DNA of 64,000 bases from positions 21,281,054 to 21,345,053 of the forward strand of contig NC_092562.1 of NCBI RefSeq assembly GCF_037975245.1, written 5' to 3'. Positions within the stretch are counted from its first letter, which is position 1. Each line of letters starts with the position of its first letter. The stretch comes from Apostichopus japonicus (Eukaryota > Echinodermata > Holothuroidea > Aspidochirotida > Stichopodidae). Under the pieces are notes generated by a model. That model worked only from the letters and a program-made list of their open reading frames with translations. It searched no databases and was not told where the DNA came from. Position numbers and translations under genes: made by a program. Shown here in pieces: positions 1-14,900 of this stretch.

Positions 1-118
1 GGTAACATTTGAGTGCGTATAAATAGGTGTTAAACCCTTATATCTAATAACGACCATCTCCAGAGTAGAAGGTTGTGTTTACTAGAAATAACTGCCTGCC
101 TGCCTAACTAACCCTAAC

Positions 119-390
119 GTCTCCCATGATTCGCAGCTTTGGGCTAAGATCGTGTGTAGTGTTTGCTCTTTTCGTGGGGGCATCTGTGATAGCTTGATAG
201 GTCTAACACGGTCATGATATTTTCACATTTGGAATGCAGGACTGGTGCTGACATCTCCCATGATTCTCAGCTTTGGGCTAAGATCGTGTGTAGTGTTTGT
301 TCTTTTTGAGGGGGCATCTGTGATAGCTTGATAGGTCTAACACGGTCATGATATTTTCATAATCACATTTGGAATGCAGGACTGGTGCTG
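119..390. repeat. Tandem duplication, period about 133 bp, two copies
   Basis: The block beginning CTCCCATGATTCGCAGCTTT at 121 recurs at 254 with few substitutions, and the unit ends in GGAATGCAGGACTGGTGCTG both times. The second copy has a short insertion near its end. No coding potential is seen. Confidence 0.9.
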
Positions 391-1122
391 TGGAGTGTAC
401 CAATTCAGTGAAATTGGTTTGCTTTTTTCTCGCACAGGCTATCTCCGGTGTCTTGTCTTGATAAGTAATGAAGATCTCCCGTCACAGCAGTCGTCGGTAA
501 TTTGTTGTGGAGTTGTGCAACAACAAGTTTAAAATCTTCCAAAAGAGAGTCACAATGAAAAACAAACATTAATGCTTAACCTTCATGGTGTATATATTTG
601 CATATACAAATCTGAGCTGCAATTGTTAGGACTAGTTTATTGAAAAGTTATCATATAAAAACTAAAATCTTTTGGTGATACTAACAATAAACTCCTTCAG
701 CTTCCTTCAGTGTGAAAAGGTAATAAGTTGAGCATATTTTAATGTCTTAATGTTATTTTAAAATTGATCTTTGCTTTTAACCCCTATGCAAACATTTGTT
801 TTTAGTTGGGTATTTCTGTAATACAGAGGGAGTTTGTTATTGTTTTCAAAACTGAGGACAGTGTATCATTGTCACCCGTTAAATGTGTCAACTTACTCAT
901 TGGTGGTTCTGTTAACAAGGTGAGAGTCTTACTAAACAAGGTGAGAGTCTTACTAATTTAAGACACCAAACCAAAGTTTCTCACAAAATTATTTAAAAAG
1001 CTTAACCTTACCCTCACATTACGTGCCGAGTCTATTTAGTAAAAGTTTTAAGATGATGACCTTTTTTTTTTACCAGGTTTTAACTGTTGTAAAAAAAAAC
1101 ACTTGGATCATCTGTGTCCATC

Positions 1123-1500
1123 TGCAGAATGGATTGAATATTTATTGACACACCTGACATGCTGTGTCTAATTCTATATATATATATACACACATATATA
1201 GATAAAAATAGTATTTCTATCCCTACTGGGGAAGATATGAATATTCACGAACATTAAGTAAATATATAAGTACCATCTGGCAGTATCAGATCTTGGTGAG
1301 TCCTTATGCAGAATGAATCAAATATTTATTTGACACACCCAAAGTGCTGTGTCTATTCTATATATATATATATACATATAAATAATTTTTCTATCCCTAT
1401 GGGGGAAAATATATATTCATGATGATTACTGATAAATATTCATGATGATTACTGTTATCATGAATATTCAGTAAAGATGTAAGTATCATCTGGCAGTATC
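1123..1500. repeat. Tandem duplication of about 190 bp with (TA)n core
   Basis: Two diverged copies share TGCAGAATG, a TATTTATT/GACACACC segment, a TA-rich microsatellite, TTTCTATCCCTA, and the ending CATCTGGCAGTATCAGATCTTGG (shared in pieces). The copies differ in microsatellite length and in a duplicated ATTCATGATGATTACTG motif in the second copy. Confidence 0.85.
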
Positions 1501-2142
1501 AGATCTTGGTCAGTATTCATGTCACAAACTTTCATACTAATAAAAAACAAGAGCATATTCCTAAACGAACAATGATAATAATACTGTTTTATCTCTGCTG
1601 TGGCATCTTTATCAAGGTGTTAAAATATCTACTGGAAAAAAATAAAATAATAAAATGCCCCTCTTGGAATGTTGATGTAAATTGTTAAATATACAGCCAT
1701 CCATATACACTATTCCACAATAAGACAAGTGGTACAAAAGTGGTTGCTATGTTAACAGTTTGCTACACATCCAACACTCGACTATACTGCCAGACATCAC
1801 TAACTAGAGTGAACTACATATATGTTTGAATGTCTATCAAAAGATTGATGTTTTTATTACAATTATTATAATTATGTGATTATATTTATGACATAAAAAT
1901 GAGATAACTTTAAAGCAATAGTAGTAAATAGCAAGAAAGCATCATGTACCATTAAGATTGAGAAGAGATCCCAAAGAGGAACTGCCAATGTTAGAATGCT
2001 TGGTACTGTTTCATCTCCTTGTCACTCTTTAATAAAACCTGTTATTATGTATCTCTTCTGTCAGTGTTCTTTTCTCCATGTCATAATATCTTCTTCGGAA
2101 GAATTAATATTCCCAATGAAATTAGGAAGAAATATATATAAT

Positions 2143-2488
2143 ATATTATACAACACCTAATTATATTCCGGCCATTTGATTGGTCAATTGCTCGTCGATT
2201 GCATGCAAAATCCGCTCTATTGCACGCTATGATGATAGAACCATGCGTTATACTTTTTTGGTAGCACTTTTTTCAATGGTAAGAGAGCAGAGAAACCTGT
2301 CTGTTCAAAACAATCTGTTGCATGAGTGCATTTTACATCCAATTATATCCAAATTTGAAGGTGTTGTATAAAACAAATAATGAATGGTTTCCATTCGCGC
2401 CTCGTTGAATGGAACAAATTACATCTTTCAACGAATGAAATATTTGCACTATTGCACGAATGGAAACCATTCATTATTTGTATAATAT
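2143..2488. mobile_element. Fold-back/MITE-like element with a perfect 25-bp internal hairpin
   Basis: The ends ATATTATACAA (2143-2153) and TTGTATAATAT (2478-2488) are exact inverted complements. Inside, 2373-2397 and 2457-2481 are perfect 25-nt inverted repeats (around AATGAATGGTTTCCATTCG) enclosing a 59-nt loop. CAACACCT and AGGTGTTG form another nested pair. No transposase is present, so this is a non-autonomous element or a strong cruciform-forming repeat. Confidence 0.75.
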
Positions 2489-2931
2489 CTCCTTGGGGAA
2501 AGCACAGGCTGTTTTGGTTTTAGTTTCAAGTTTGGTTTGTGACCCTGATCCCTTGCATCATTTCACCGGAAAGGCTTTTGATGAAAACCACCACTGATCA
2601 AGTTGATTTCCATTGCAAGGTAAGATCTTGAACGGTTTGGAATATTTGTCATTATCACACGTACCAAATTAGTTGGACATTGAATGCAATAGCTGTTGAG
2701 TTAATGTCACTAGCCAGTTTGAAGTCAACCTTTGTTCCATCCTGGATGTAACAACAGTTCACTTGAGGGAAAAATCTAAAGGTTGTCCAAGTTTAGTCAA
2801 GTGCAATTATCTTTCGAACGAAACACAGTGGGTATGATATTATCACGTTCATCGACGGTTGGAGTGAGTTGACGGTTTGAGTTGACGATTGGAATGAGTT
2901 GATTTAATGGAGATGAATTGCTTTCTACAGA

Positions 2932-5900
2932 TCAAAACTGAGGAAATGTTCTTGTCGGTTTGTAGTATTGATCAGTGTTACCAAGCTTGAGTCGAAGGTT
3001 GTTAATTTCCTCTCTGTACCTGTTAAGAAAAGAGAAATAGTTGAGACATTTAACCATTTGTATCGTCATCAATTCCATATTCTATCGGTCATCCATCAAG
3101 GATATCAAGTTGACATGTTTGTCTTAAAGCTAAGGAACTAGAAACATTTTTTTTAACCTTTTCTCACAAATGAAGTCACACAAAGGTTTGTTTGAGCACC
3201 ACATGAAAATGGCCTCTCACTCGACATCGTCGAAAACTGTCAAATACATTGAAATCAGTTTGAAAATACTAAACTTAGCAACGAAAGGTGCATAGTTAGT
3301 GCAGAGAATTTATGTAACCTAGTCATACTTAATTGATATATTGAAAAAGTTCAATCCTTAGTTGCCAGATGATTTGTGAACTTACCTAGGAATTTCTTTC
3401 CTGATGTATCTACTGCTCTCTGCTAGTTGTTCTTCCAGGAGGGCATTACTGGCTAGTAATGAAGCTCTCTCCTTCTCAATCTCCTCCTATGTCAGGGAGA
3501 AGAAGAAGAAACTACTGTCTGATTGATTCAAATGTAACCAGTAATTGCTGAGTACATTATAATCAGTAACTTCAGACTGAAGTTACAATCTGCAACTGAT
3601 CGCCGGTTTATAATTCTAACTGATAGAAATACACAGGAAGAATAAAGAGGTATAATCTTTACAAATGTTACTGTTTCATACAATTACTGGTTCATGGTGG
3701 GCAATTTATCAACCAGTTCTGTTTGTCAACCCACTGTGCCACAATCGCAACCATTCCGATTGCAAACTTGATTATAGTCTGTATAAGAATCATGGAGCAA
3801 TCACCAACCACATAGCCAGCACACATAATACAAACACTGGACTATCAAACTACCGATCAATCTTGAGTATTATATATAAGACTGGAAAACTATAAACTTC
3901 AGCTTGTATGAAGCAGTGGGCAAACCTGAACAGAAAATCAGACACAATTAGAAGTAAAGTACCCATTCCATAGCATGCCACTTTAAACTTCAAGAGAATA
4001 CTCTTATGAGCTATGGGAATCCAATACAAGGATCCAAATTTGAAAATCAAAAACTTTTATTTTTCAGCCAAATTGTTTTGTATGATTTTTTCAATATTTC
4101 AATACCCTTTATGATTTTTTCAAATTTTGGCCAAAATCATGACTTTTTTATTTCTTTCCAAAATAATGCGTGGAATCGGTGACACCCTTCTGATGACCTG
4201 CCAGTCAACAATAATCTCATAATCCGTCCCCATTTTGAAAATTGGACCAAGTTTTTGACAAAATGTCAAATATCATTTTCATATTTTGAGGCTTAAAATT
4301 CCATAGAATGCCATTTTTAATTTCAAGAGGATACTCCTATGAGCTATGGGTATTTCAAACGAGGATCTAAATTTCAAAACTTTTATTTTTTGGCCAATTA
4401 TTTTGTAAATTTCAAAAATGTTTAGAGGCTTAAACTTCCATAAAAAAACACTTTTAACTGGATTAACTCACCTGTTGTTCTTGAAACTTGGCCTTCATAA
4501 CGTCCAATGACTTATCACTAACTCTGAAATAAAATAAAACAACCAAAAGTTTCTTCTTGTTATTATATTGAGATCTGCTCAAATAGAATCTTGCTATACC
4601 TTTGCCAAATGATTGAGGGAATCAGGACTGTAGCCAGGTAGCCATTACAATGTCATATTTACTGTATTGAGCAACAACACATATTCCGGCTATCCATAAA
4701 GACCTCTGGTAAAATCAGAAAGCAGGCTCACATCTGAGACAGCAGAGACAACTTAACTAATCTTCAATCACACATTATTTTGGCCAATCATAAAGACCTA
4801 GGGTTTAGTCAGAAAGCAGGCTCACATCTGAGACAGCAGAGACAACTTAACTAATCTTCAATCACACATTATTTTGGCCAATCATAAAGACCTAGGGTTT
4901 AGTCAGAAAGCAGGCTCACATCTGAGAGAGCAAAGATATCTTAACTAATCTTCAATATTGATTTGTCAAATCATCCAAAACTTCAGGTAAAGTGATGCTA
5001 TATTTGACTATTTTTTGGGCCTTAGGCAATCAGGGAGACATAAATTTGCTTCATGCAAGTGTTAGATGATTTCACACTTTAGGAACACAGGCAAGCAAAC
5101 GATTGCATTTATACAGACCGATGGAAATATCTACTAGCAGTGTATATTTAAATTTAAGTAGGAGAGAATCATTGATTGAATCTGGTGGCATTAGTACCAC
5201 AAAGAGATAACTGGTTGCAAGCTTTGCTCACTTAATATGGAAAGATACTAGAGCAGTGTCCTAAGCGGTCTGTTCTGTCAAATGACATCGCCAAGAAATA
5301 AACAACAAATTGAAAATTACATACAAAAATTATGCAACAGCACTGCATGCAACAAATCTTTTAAAATAGTTTTATTTTGATTGTGATGCTATAGTTATTT
5401 CAACAGACATCATTTCATATCTCAAAAAATTACATCCCTGTGTCTTCACTTATATCTAACATTCTAAAAACACACCAGTTGTGAAATCTGTATGTTTGTC
5501 TTTGTTCTTGCAAATGCTGCAATTAGGATACTATTCTTAAGTCACCTTAAACATTTAATAGATTGTACAAAATAATTTTAAAGTGTCGACCCTGCACACA
5601 CTTTCGAGAAGTATAGAGTAAACTATTCTATCTGAATGGAGATTCAGTGATAATCTCTGGTCCTGATACCTTGGATACATGTCCAGAACATTCCATACTT
5701 TGATTGTTTTACCAAAGAGATGAATATGCAAAAAAATCTAAACTCACCCATCTGCTTTCATCTTATTCAGTTCATTTGTCACAGACTGGAGTTTTACTGC
5801 CAACTGTGTTAATTCTTTCCGATTACTGGATTCAAGACTGGCCTCTGATAAACTCAATTCGTATTCCTCTGGTCCAAGATCAAAGTCATTGAAATCTTCA

Positions 5901-8900
5901 ACCTGTTTCTTGAGCATTCTGAAATAATAAAATAAAACATGAATTAAAAATCCGCAGACAATGCTCCCGCCACCCATTGCATGATGTTAATGCTATCTGA
6001 ATTTATCAGCAAAGTATTACAACAGCATTATGTGGTAATGCACCATTCACCAACGGGGCAACATATCACCATGATCATGTACCCCAATGTGATGATCACA
6101 AGGGGTTAAGTACAACACCACACATCATGCTACACCATATATGCACATGACATGATGAAGTGGTAAAAACACCAATGTTACTGCACAGAACTGCTACATA
6201 CTCTACCCATCATAATGTCAAGAGAACGAAGCAGCCCTACAAACCGAACAGCATCCATCTCCCCGGATCAATTACTATGATGTTGAGACAGGCTATAGAG
6301 CTGACGAGAAGAGGGGCAAGGGTGGGGCTAATAAAGGGACCCAGCGAAATATGGGATAAAGAATACTGTTTCTCATATGTCTATATATGTATCATGAATT
6401 TATGAAGTGTTTAGGAAAGAGGTCAGTGACATACTTGTCCCAGAGACTAACCGCATCCATTGGCAGAGTAGCACCATCATGTCACATATAACATCTCTCC
6501 TAGATTTTCTATGGTTTGATCAAAGAGCAAATTAGCACCTTTGTCATACCATCAATGCTCCATACACTAGTAACATGGTCCAGGGAACAAAGTAGCACCA
6601 TGATCAAACACCAACTAATTTGCCAATGTTATGATCAAGCAACAACAGCAATGTTCCAGACAATCACATGATCCAGGACTAAAGTAACGACATGACCAAA
6701 CGTTAATGATCCATACAACACTCATATGATGGGAGGTTTATGAAGCACCATTACCACAGAGTAACGTGTAACATATCCTTCAAGAATCGACATTGCAGGA
6801 AAGTCATAGGAATTACTCTCATTTACATACAAATCATTCCTCCTTGAGATGATCTTAATAACTGACAATGTGACGTCTCTTACCTGTATGCTACAAGGAG
6901 TTCTTCATGTTTCTTGGCCACTCTCTGTGCTTGTTGTCTATAGTTGCGGGCCGCATCGCTTAATTGTTTCTCTCGGCTACGATACGTCTGTTTCAGTTCG
7001 TCTGTAATCTGATCCACGGTTCCTCTTAAAATCTGTCCTGCATTCGGCATCTTAGAACTCTGTTCCACAAAGTTCTTTGAGACAATGACATTAAAGAGGT
7101 ACTGTTAACGACTAAGCAATACGTGGAGATTATAGTGAGCAGTAAATCAACCTTAAGGCCCGGTCACACTATACCGATTTTTTATCGGAATACTATCCGA
7201 TTTTCCCAGAGGATTCGAAACAGCCTGTTTTCCGTTCGGATCTTCTAGCCACAGTGATAAAGGACCTGATTTGCTATCTGTTGAGCCATTCCGATGTGGA
7301 ATAGCCCTCTCCTAACTTTTGATATTGACTCCGTTTCCCTTTATCGGATAGCTATCCGATTTCTCTTCCGATTTTTATCCTTTTTCGATGTGACGTCACT
7401 TCAGAATGTAGTCAGTTCTAGAACCCCTCAGATTTGAAGTAGGCATTCGAATATTCCACTGCATTCATTACATTCACTACCACAAACCTCACTCTTCGGC
7501 CTAAAATCGGAAAAATCGGACCGTATTCCGATAAAATATCGCTGTAGTGTGACCGGGCCTTTAGTATCATCAATGTAACTGATTGTGTTGGCAATATCTC
7601 AAAGATTTGAACACAAAATATATTGTTAACTTGTCTAAGAATTACACAGCAGAAGATTATGTCCTGCACAAAGTTTGTAATTCTCAAAACCAATATCAAT
7701 GCTTTAAGCATGAGACATATGGCACTTTTACAACAACTGTACATTGGCTGAGTCTAATTCATGAACAAAGATTTGAGCCCCTAATGAGTTACTGCATATC
7801 AGAATGAAAAAAAATACATACATTTACTTCAGACAAATAATGAAAAAATTTGTACTTCACCAGCTCGAACAAACAAAGTCTGTAATAATTATACACATAT
7901 AAATGTAAGTTTAGTGACTCGTAAAACTATTTTTTACTTCTAAGCAGAGAAAGCTCTTTGTTTTTAACTCCATCAAAGAATCATACACCTCTTACACATC
8001 AACGTGAAAAGGCGCATATTCATGAATAATTAAGACTCACAGTGACATCGTCGAGATATTTTTGAAGTCTTCTCCTGTGTTCACTATTCTTCTCTTTAAT
8101 CTGAAGATGAAGACTACTAATCTCTCTCCCCATCTCCTTTCCTTCCTCTTTCTTCATCATTAGTTCCTGTAAATGATACAACTTGAAGATAGATGAGGGT
8201 AATCTTGGACATATGATTCAGCAAATGTTTATATCTGAATCAAGCTAATATGCCAACGATACACTTCCATGATATTTATGGGCCTTATTTTTTTACATAT
8301 CAAACTCAGTTTGAACACTGATATTACAAGCCTTCTATTTCAAACTTATGGTGCTAGTATAAATTCTTCCAACCAGAAATTAAGTGCTTCTCATATAATG
8401 TGATTTTATTTTTTATTTTTTATAATCATACATAACAGTTATTTCTATACATTGCTTCCAACAGAAGCCAACACACTATGCTGGTTTCACATTGCAAGGA
8501 CACCAGATAAATCTGGTGAAGAATTTTTTCCAGAAAATGTCAGTGCCCAAATGATCTTCAATGAGCTATAGGGAAAGTCAGGACCTATCCAAAATTTACC
8601 AATCTTACCAATCTCCTATGCAGATTGAGTTTCAAAGTCAATAGCACGGCCATTGCATTAAAGTTCCATAATAACAACCTACCACTTCCTGTTGGGCTAA
8701 TTTTCTCTGGGCGTCAAGAGCTTGTACCTTGGATTTCTGAACGCTATCGTTTAACATCTTACTGCAAATGAGTAATGAAAATGTAACGTGTCAGGAATCT
8801 TTGCTACAGTATGTATTAAAAATACTAAACTGTATTTAAATTAAAGTAAAGAAGGACAAAACTTAGGAAACTTATCAGAATTCAAAAGATGCTTTTAGCT

Positions 8901-11900
8901 AGCTTGAAAGAATCAATATGGGGTTATTAAGAGGCCATGAAGGTTGTGGTACTAGTTCTTCTCTTAAATGATCCTGCTTACAGTTCAACGTTAACTGGTA
9001 CTAGAAAATGTAACCAAATCAGCATCGGGAAATGAGAATCGTACCAAAACGTGATGCAAGAGTTAAAAAAAAGCGAGGTTGTAACAATGAACTCAAGAGT
9101 GCAGGTGGTCCTGTGCTCAACCAAACCAACCCTAACTTAGGGGTATTCATAATTCTTGAGCATTCATCAACGTTCTTAACACCTCATGTGAAACAAGTTT
9201 AACTCAAACACCCTTTTCAATATCATATTCAAAATGGTTTTTCGTGCGATCTACTCACATCTGGTTTTCAAGAGTAGTCTGCTGTTGCTCGTAAACCATC
9301 TTCATCTTCTCAGTCTCTCTCCTGAATTGTCCCTTATCACCAGAGAGGATGCCTGCACGGTCCCGGACTGGAACATCATTTACCTTTACCAATGAAATTT
9401 AAGAGAAAAAAATTAACGTTAGAAAAGGTTTAGTAGCAAAAAATGTTTAAACTGGCCTGGCAAATTCAATTCTGTGAAACATTGACTTGCTTTGTGTCCT
9501 ATGCATCATGTTTCCCCCATCCTGTACATGACACTCATACAGTACCTTCTCTACCCCCCTCCCCCTCAGCTAAATCTTTACTGTAAACTTGATGGACAGC
9601 GATGGTATATGGAAATGAAACCGCTTTGCTTTGTTTACTGGTAGTAAAGCAGTTTAGAAATCAGTACAAGAGGTTTTGAACTGAAAAGCTAAGACCAGTT
9701 GTCACAGGTTACCAATCTTACATGGTTTTCAAATAAAGACAAGCTGCTGGCTGCTTAGGCATCATGTCAATAAAGAAAAGTGGCAGCCCATCCTAAAATC
9801 CTGTCGTAGCAAGCCTGAATTAAAAATCAAACCATAGAACCTACCTCTTGCAGACCAGCAGTGCCTTTTATGTAATATGCAGAATACAAACTATTAGGTC
9901 TTACGCTGTCTGGCTGCAGTGATGCTGCAGACCCACCTCAGCGTCTGACGCGGTTCCTCACAAATACCGGGTCTGACTTACCTTTTCACGATCTGCTGCG
10001 AGGCCGAGGGCTATGTCCTTTATCTTCCTCAAATCTTCCGTTTCTGAATTCTTGAGATTTCCTTGTTGCTGTAGGAGGGCTACCTCTGCGTTGAGGAGAT
10101 TCAGCAATTCCATGCCTAACTCCCGGTTTCTTTTCACCTTAAATCAGGATAGAAGATTATGATGTAGGAATTGTATGAGAACAATATTTCTCTGTGTGTC
10201 CTGTGTGAATCTCAATCTGATTTTGTAAGGTTTTAGAGAGGTGACCGGCAAAAATGAGTGTCCGGTTGAATAGACCGGGCAATGAAAACAGTTCCTTTAA
10301 TACTTACAGAGTAGAAAGTTAAAAGGGAAATATTTCTTTGAGTTCTAATCTATAATAAATATATATCATTAAAACATATAAATATTACCGTAATGGGGCA
10401 CATTTTTAAGAAAAGCCTTCACAAAGACCTCTCTAAGATGAATCACTTAACAATTTTAAAACTTTCAAAACCTTCTACTTAAGTCTTTTGACCTAATGGG
10501 TCAAATAAATGTTATCTATGTGTCGATCTCACGTACCTCTAGGTCATGTTTTCTGATTAGTCCTGCATAGTTGTCCTCCAGTTCAGCATACTGCATGGAT
10601 AAGTTATGAGTCTGACTAATGTTACCTGCGGCTCGCCGACGATCAATCCTCTCTTGTAACAGCTGGCTTTCACATGACATTAACTGAAAAGTACAAAGTA
10701 AGTATTTAGGATAAAAGCAATGTCAGGGACATAGAGAAAAAATATATATTCTGGTAAAAAAACCAATCCAATAGTAAAATTTATCTTTCATTAGTTAGGT
10801 GACTATGTTTTAGCTTCAGGGGCATGGATGGGGTGACCTGTGGGCAGGGAAGGGCATAGTTCCCCACCTCCATCACCAATCCAGGGAAAACATTCAGTCG
10901 AGCGCTGTTGTAACAATTCAAGTGTATTTATTATTAGTAGTACAAACTTGTGCTGAGACCTAATTTATAGTATAAATATGCCTCCAGAAATGCACCATTG
11001 ACTTTGTATTTTTTCTGGGGGAACCCCAAGAACCCCTTCATGAGAACCCCCTAAAGACTACACCACCACCCTCTACTTTGACAAATCCTTGATCGGCCGC
11101 AGGACCTTCCATAAAGGTCCATGCTCTTACCTTAATCAGTTGGGGGGGGGGGGGTGCATGCCACAGCTTAGGTTGGCAGCACTTTCAATCCTCCCTTTTC
11201 TGAGCTTTCACAAAAACAATTATACATTTGGCCAAACTTATCAAGCAAAGAAATAGAAAACATTATCTTTAAAAGATTGTGTGTATATAGCCCAAAACCC
11301 TCCAACAAAAGACAAGAACGGTTTAATCTTATGTTCACTTTTGACAATTAATCACAGCGTACTAGCCATGAGCAGTGCCTTACCTTGTTTTTAAGTTCAA
11401 AGTTTTCTTGGTGTAGCCCATCTCGGTGGTGGCTGTTTTCGATCTTGAAATCCACGAGGGATCTTGACGCCCTTAGCCTTTCCTCCTCGCTAGAGATGAG
11501 TCTGCTGGAGAGGTCTTCCTTCGCAGCAACGACATCGCTGAACTGATTCTCAAGACGATCTAATTTTCTGGACAGATATTGGTTCTCCATCCTCAACCTT
11601 GACTGAAAACAAGAGGATAGGATATCACAAATAACTAAAAGATCAAATGTTTTCACTGATTAAAAAAGCCACAATGTTCTCTCTCTTTGGTGAATACGCA
11701 CAAAAAACAAAGACATCAGCGATGTATTTTGACTCCTTTTTAATAAAGTTTGTTGATCACGGATTGGTTAAATTAACGAGGAATTTTGGAGAAAAGTATA
11801 GTCTGTCTTTGACAACAGCTTGGTTAATGTAACAAATTGGTCCACCTCATCTTTGTTTGTCTTAAAGGTCAGATAACATTTGTTTCATTAATCTGTTATA

Positions 11901-14900
11901 ATTTATGTTTTTCCTATATGCCAAATTCTTGTAAAACATCACAGTGATGAGTATGAGTTATACTTACGATGCTGTATAGAATTCCACATCTGTAGCACAT
12001 TATTTTAAAATTTCAAACTTTCCTTCCAAGTTCCTTTGACAACCACTCATGAAATGCTTATATATTAACATCACCAGAAGTTTGCCCATAACTTTAATAA
12101 CCATCTGATGCTCTTGTCCTGGTTCCTGGCTTTATAAATCCTTAGCCTGAGGATATCCTTTCCATTTAATTCCTACCCTAAGCATATACTTCCCTTTTTC
12201 CTGTCACACTAAAGGTGTCATTTCCCTTTATAGCAATCATATGAATGTTCTTGCTTCATTATAGGGGGAATAATTTAGAGTTCAAAAGTTTGTGTAGCAG
12301 TTTTGAAGGCTTTCAACTTTGTCTCTTGTTGTGAAGTACTATGGTTTCTGTGTGCAAAAACTGATGTACATCTTTGCACTTGTTTATAGCAATTTGATCA
12401 ATTTGTATAGCATTCTGCCATGCGAACACTGGATAACTTACTCCCTGTTATACCATCTATGGTATGCTGTTGATTACTAACAGTGACCATAAGTATGCCC
12501 TCCTTTATGTAACAACAATGAATAAATCTGATTGTAAAAAAAGGAATTTTGTGATGGTTTCCTTAAAGTACTCTCCACAGATATGTAGGTAGTTTATTCT
12601 ACCTACCACTTCCGCTTCATTTCCTGGTGGATCCCTATTAACGGTCATCTGAGAAGATTGCGCCCCAAGTCTTCTCTGCAAGCTCAGTTGCCTGGCCCGC
12701 ATGCCTCCAATTAGCCCCTTAATGAAATGAAAGAAGATACGCAGGTCCTTTAAAACCTGGCATTTTGGGGTTTGATTTATCAGAACAAATTCATATTTTG
12801 TAAAGAGAAATTCTTCATGTCATTGAACATAGTATATTGCTACTAAATATGTAACGATCAGAAATAATGTAAACGAGTGACTTATTTTCGAACACATAGT
12901 CAACTAACCTGAGCAGCGACATCATTTAATATAAAATAATTCTTCACTTGGGAAAGAAGACTTGAAAATTGCAACAAATTTCTGACGCTCGTTTCAGTGG
13001 ATGTCGGTTTAAAATGAACCATCACTTTCGTCTTGGAATTTCCTCCAAACGAATCTTGAAGGAGATTGACAGCTTTGGACTCACTGACAAAATAAAATAG
13101 AGAAAAAAGCAAAATAAGACAACCTTAAATGTATAATTAAAATTAGAGCACCTCACTGCTGTGACTAAAGTTTATAAGATCCCAGAACATATCTGTCATG
13201 GATATGGTCAGAGACCTAAAATGACTTGCAACATCAAAAGGCACAAAAGGCAAAGTATTTCTTTCAATGAAGTTTGCGACCAAACCCTGTATCAGTTGGG
13301 TCGGTATTGTCCAAACGACCTCTTGATCAGAACTCTCAATTGTTACCTTGTTCTGATACCTAGCTAGAGAAATTCCATTGTAAATTTAACATTGAATAGG
13401 TATTGTAACTGAAGTGACGTGAATGAACCTTTGAGAGTATTGGGTTAATTAATAGCATTAGGACTAATTTGTAAGCAAACTCTTGTCTCTTTTATTTTCA
13501 TTTGTTTATCATAAATCTGTTACTGTATCTAGAAATATCACTGTTACTCTGTAATGGACATAATAACTTGTCTACTGTGTATGCATACATTATTCTGAGG
13601 GAGTATTAGGGCCAGTCTGCCAATGACATACTGCCTAATTTCTCAAGTCTTTTTATTTTCCTTTGATTATCATAAATCTGCTAAAGTATCTGTAAATATT
13701 GTTGTAACTCTGCATAGACATGGTCACTTAACTATCGAGTATGCATGTAAGTTAGCATGAGGGAGTATTAAGGCCTAACAATCTGCTACAGTATCTGTAA
13801 ATATTCATTGTATTCATGTTTGGGCATTGTAACTTACAGTAACTACTGTGTATGCATATATGAGTCAGTCTGAGGGAGTATTAGGCCAGTTTGACCAAAG
13901 CATACTGACGAAATTTCTCAGAAAATGCAGTTGTTTTATTTTCTTTCTCTTTTAACATAAATCCACAGACCGCATTTCACCAACCTGAAGTCTACACCTT
14001 CAGTTTCATCCGGTGACCTACTAAGGTTATCCAACAGTTTTTTCATCGCATTTAAAGTTTTATCAATCTGTTTCTCATCATCCCTCCTTGATTCTTGACC
14101 GTCTGTTTTGAAGCTATTGAAGGCCGGTAGTTCTACCAGAGTCAAGAAACTACGATGAGGAAAGCCAAACTGGTTGTTATCCTTCAAAGCAAGAAAAAAA
14201 ATCACATTTTCATCTGAGACCTGTTGAGGTATAAAAAAACTATACAGATGGTAACTCCAGAAGAGAGCAATGCCAAAATGAGTTGATGTGGGCTGAGAAA
14301 CTTATCTGCAAAGAAAGCATTATCAACATTAATTTCTTTCATTAATTTTTGTTCAGTTGATTTCAAATCCAACAGAATTCATTTCCAGCATAATGTAAAC
14401 AGAAAATAAAAAAACATTTAAAGAATAAAAAATTCACATTGAGTTTTCAGCCTGTGATATTAAAAGTTCCTTAACAGCTCAATTTTCCCCAAAGATATTA
14501 CAACAGCTAAATCCAGAAATAAAGTTCAGCTTCTGGCAAAAGCTTTTTTTTCCATTTGTAGATAGCTTATGATACTTCAAAAGTTCAAGATATAAACTTA
14601 ATGCCATAAGCTTTCTATTTTCCCACCAACCTCTGAAAATAATTGTATGTCCAATCTTAGTCTTTTATCCAGGTCAAAGAGGGAAAACACCTTTTGTTGT
14701 GAATACGATGTTACATTAAAAGAAAATGAGATGGTCTAATTACTGTTACGGCCTCAAATTGAATGATAACTGTGCCTTTATCTTCATTGTCTGAATGGCT
14801 GTTTGTTCTCCGGTTCCAACCGTTCTTCAGATTCATGAAAATGTGATCCTCGTCAGCGACTGGTATACTTGTTGCATTCTGTGTAGAAAATAATAATTTA

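Larger units (their letters stand above)
1..2931. other. Intergenic sequence downstream of CCDC78; no gene recognised
   Basis: No coding exon could be supported on either strand. The stretch contains a 133-bp tandem duplication (119-390), a second duplication of about 190 bp with TA microsatellites (1123-1500), and a fold-back element (2143-2488). The CCDC78 3' UTR should lie at its right end; ATTAAA on the minus strand at about 2902-2907 lies some 25 nt past the stop and could be a poly(A) signal (weak). Confidence 0.6.
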
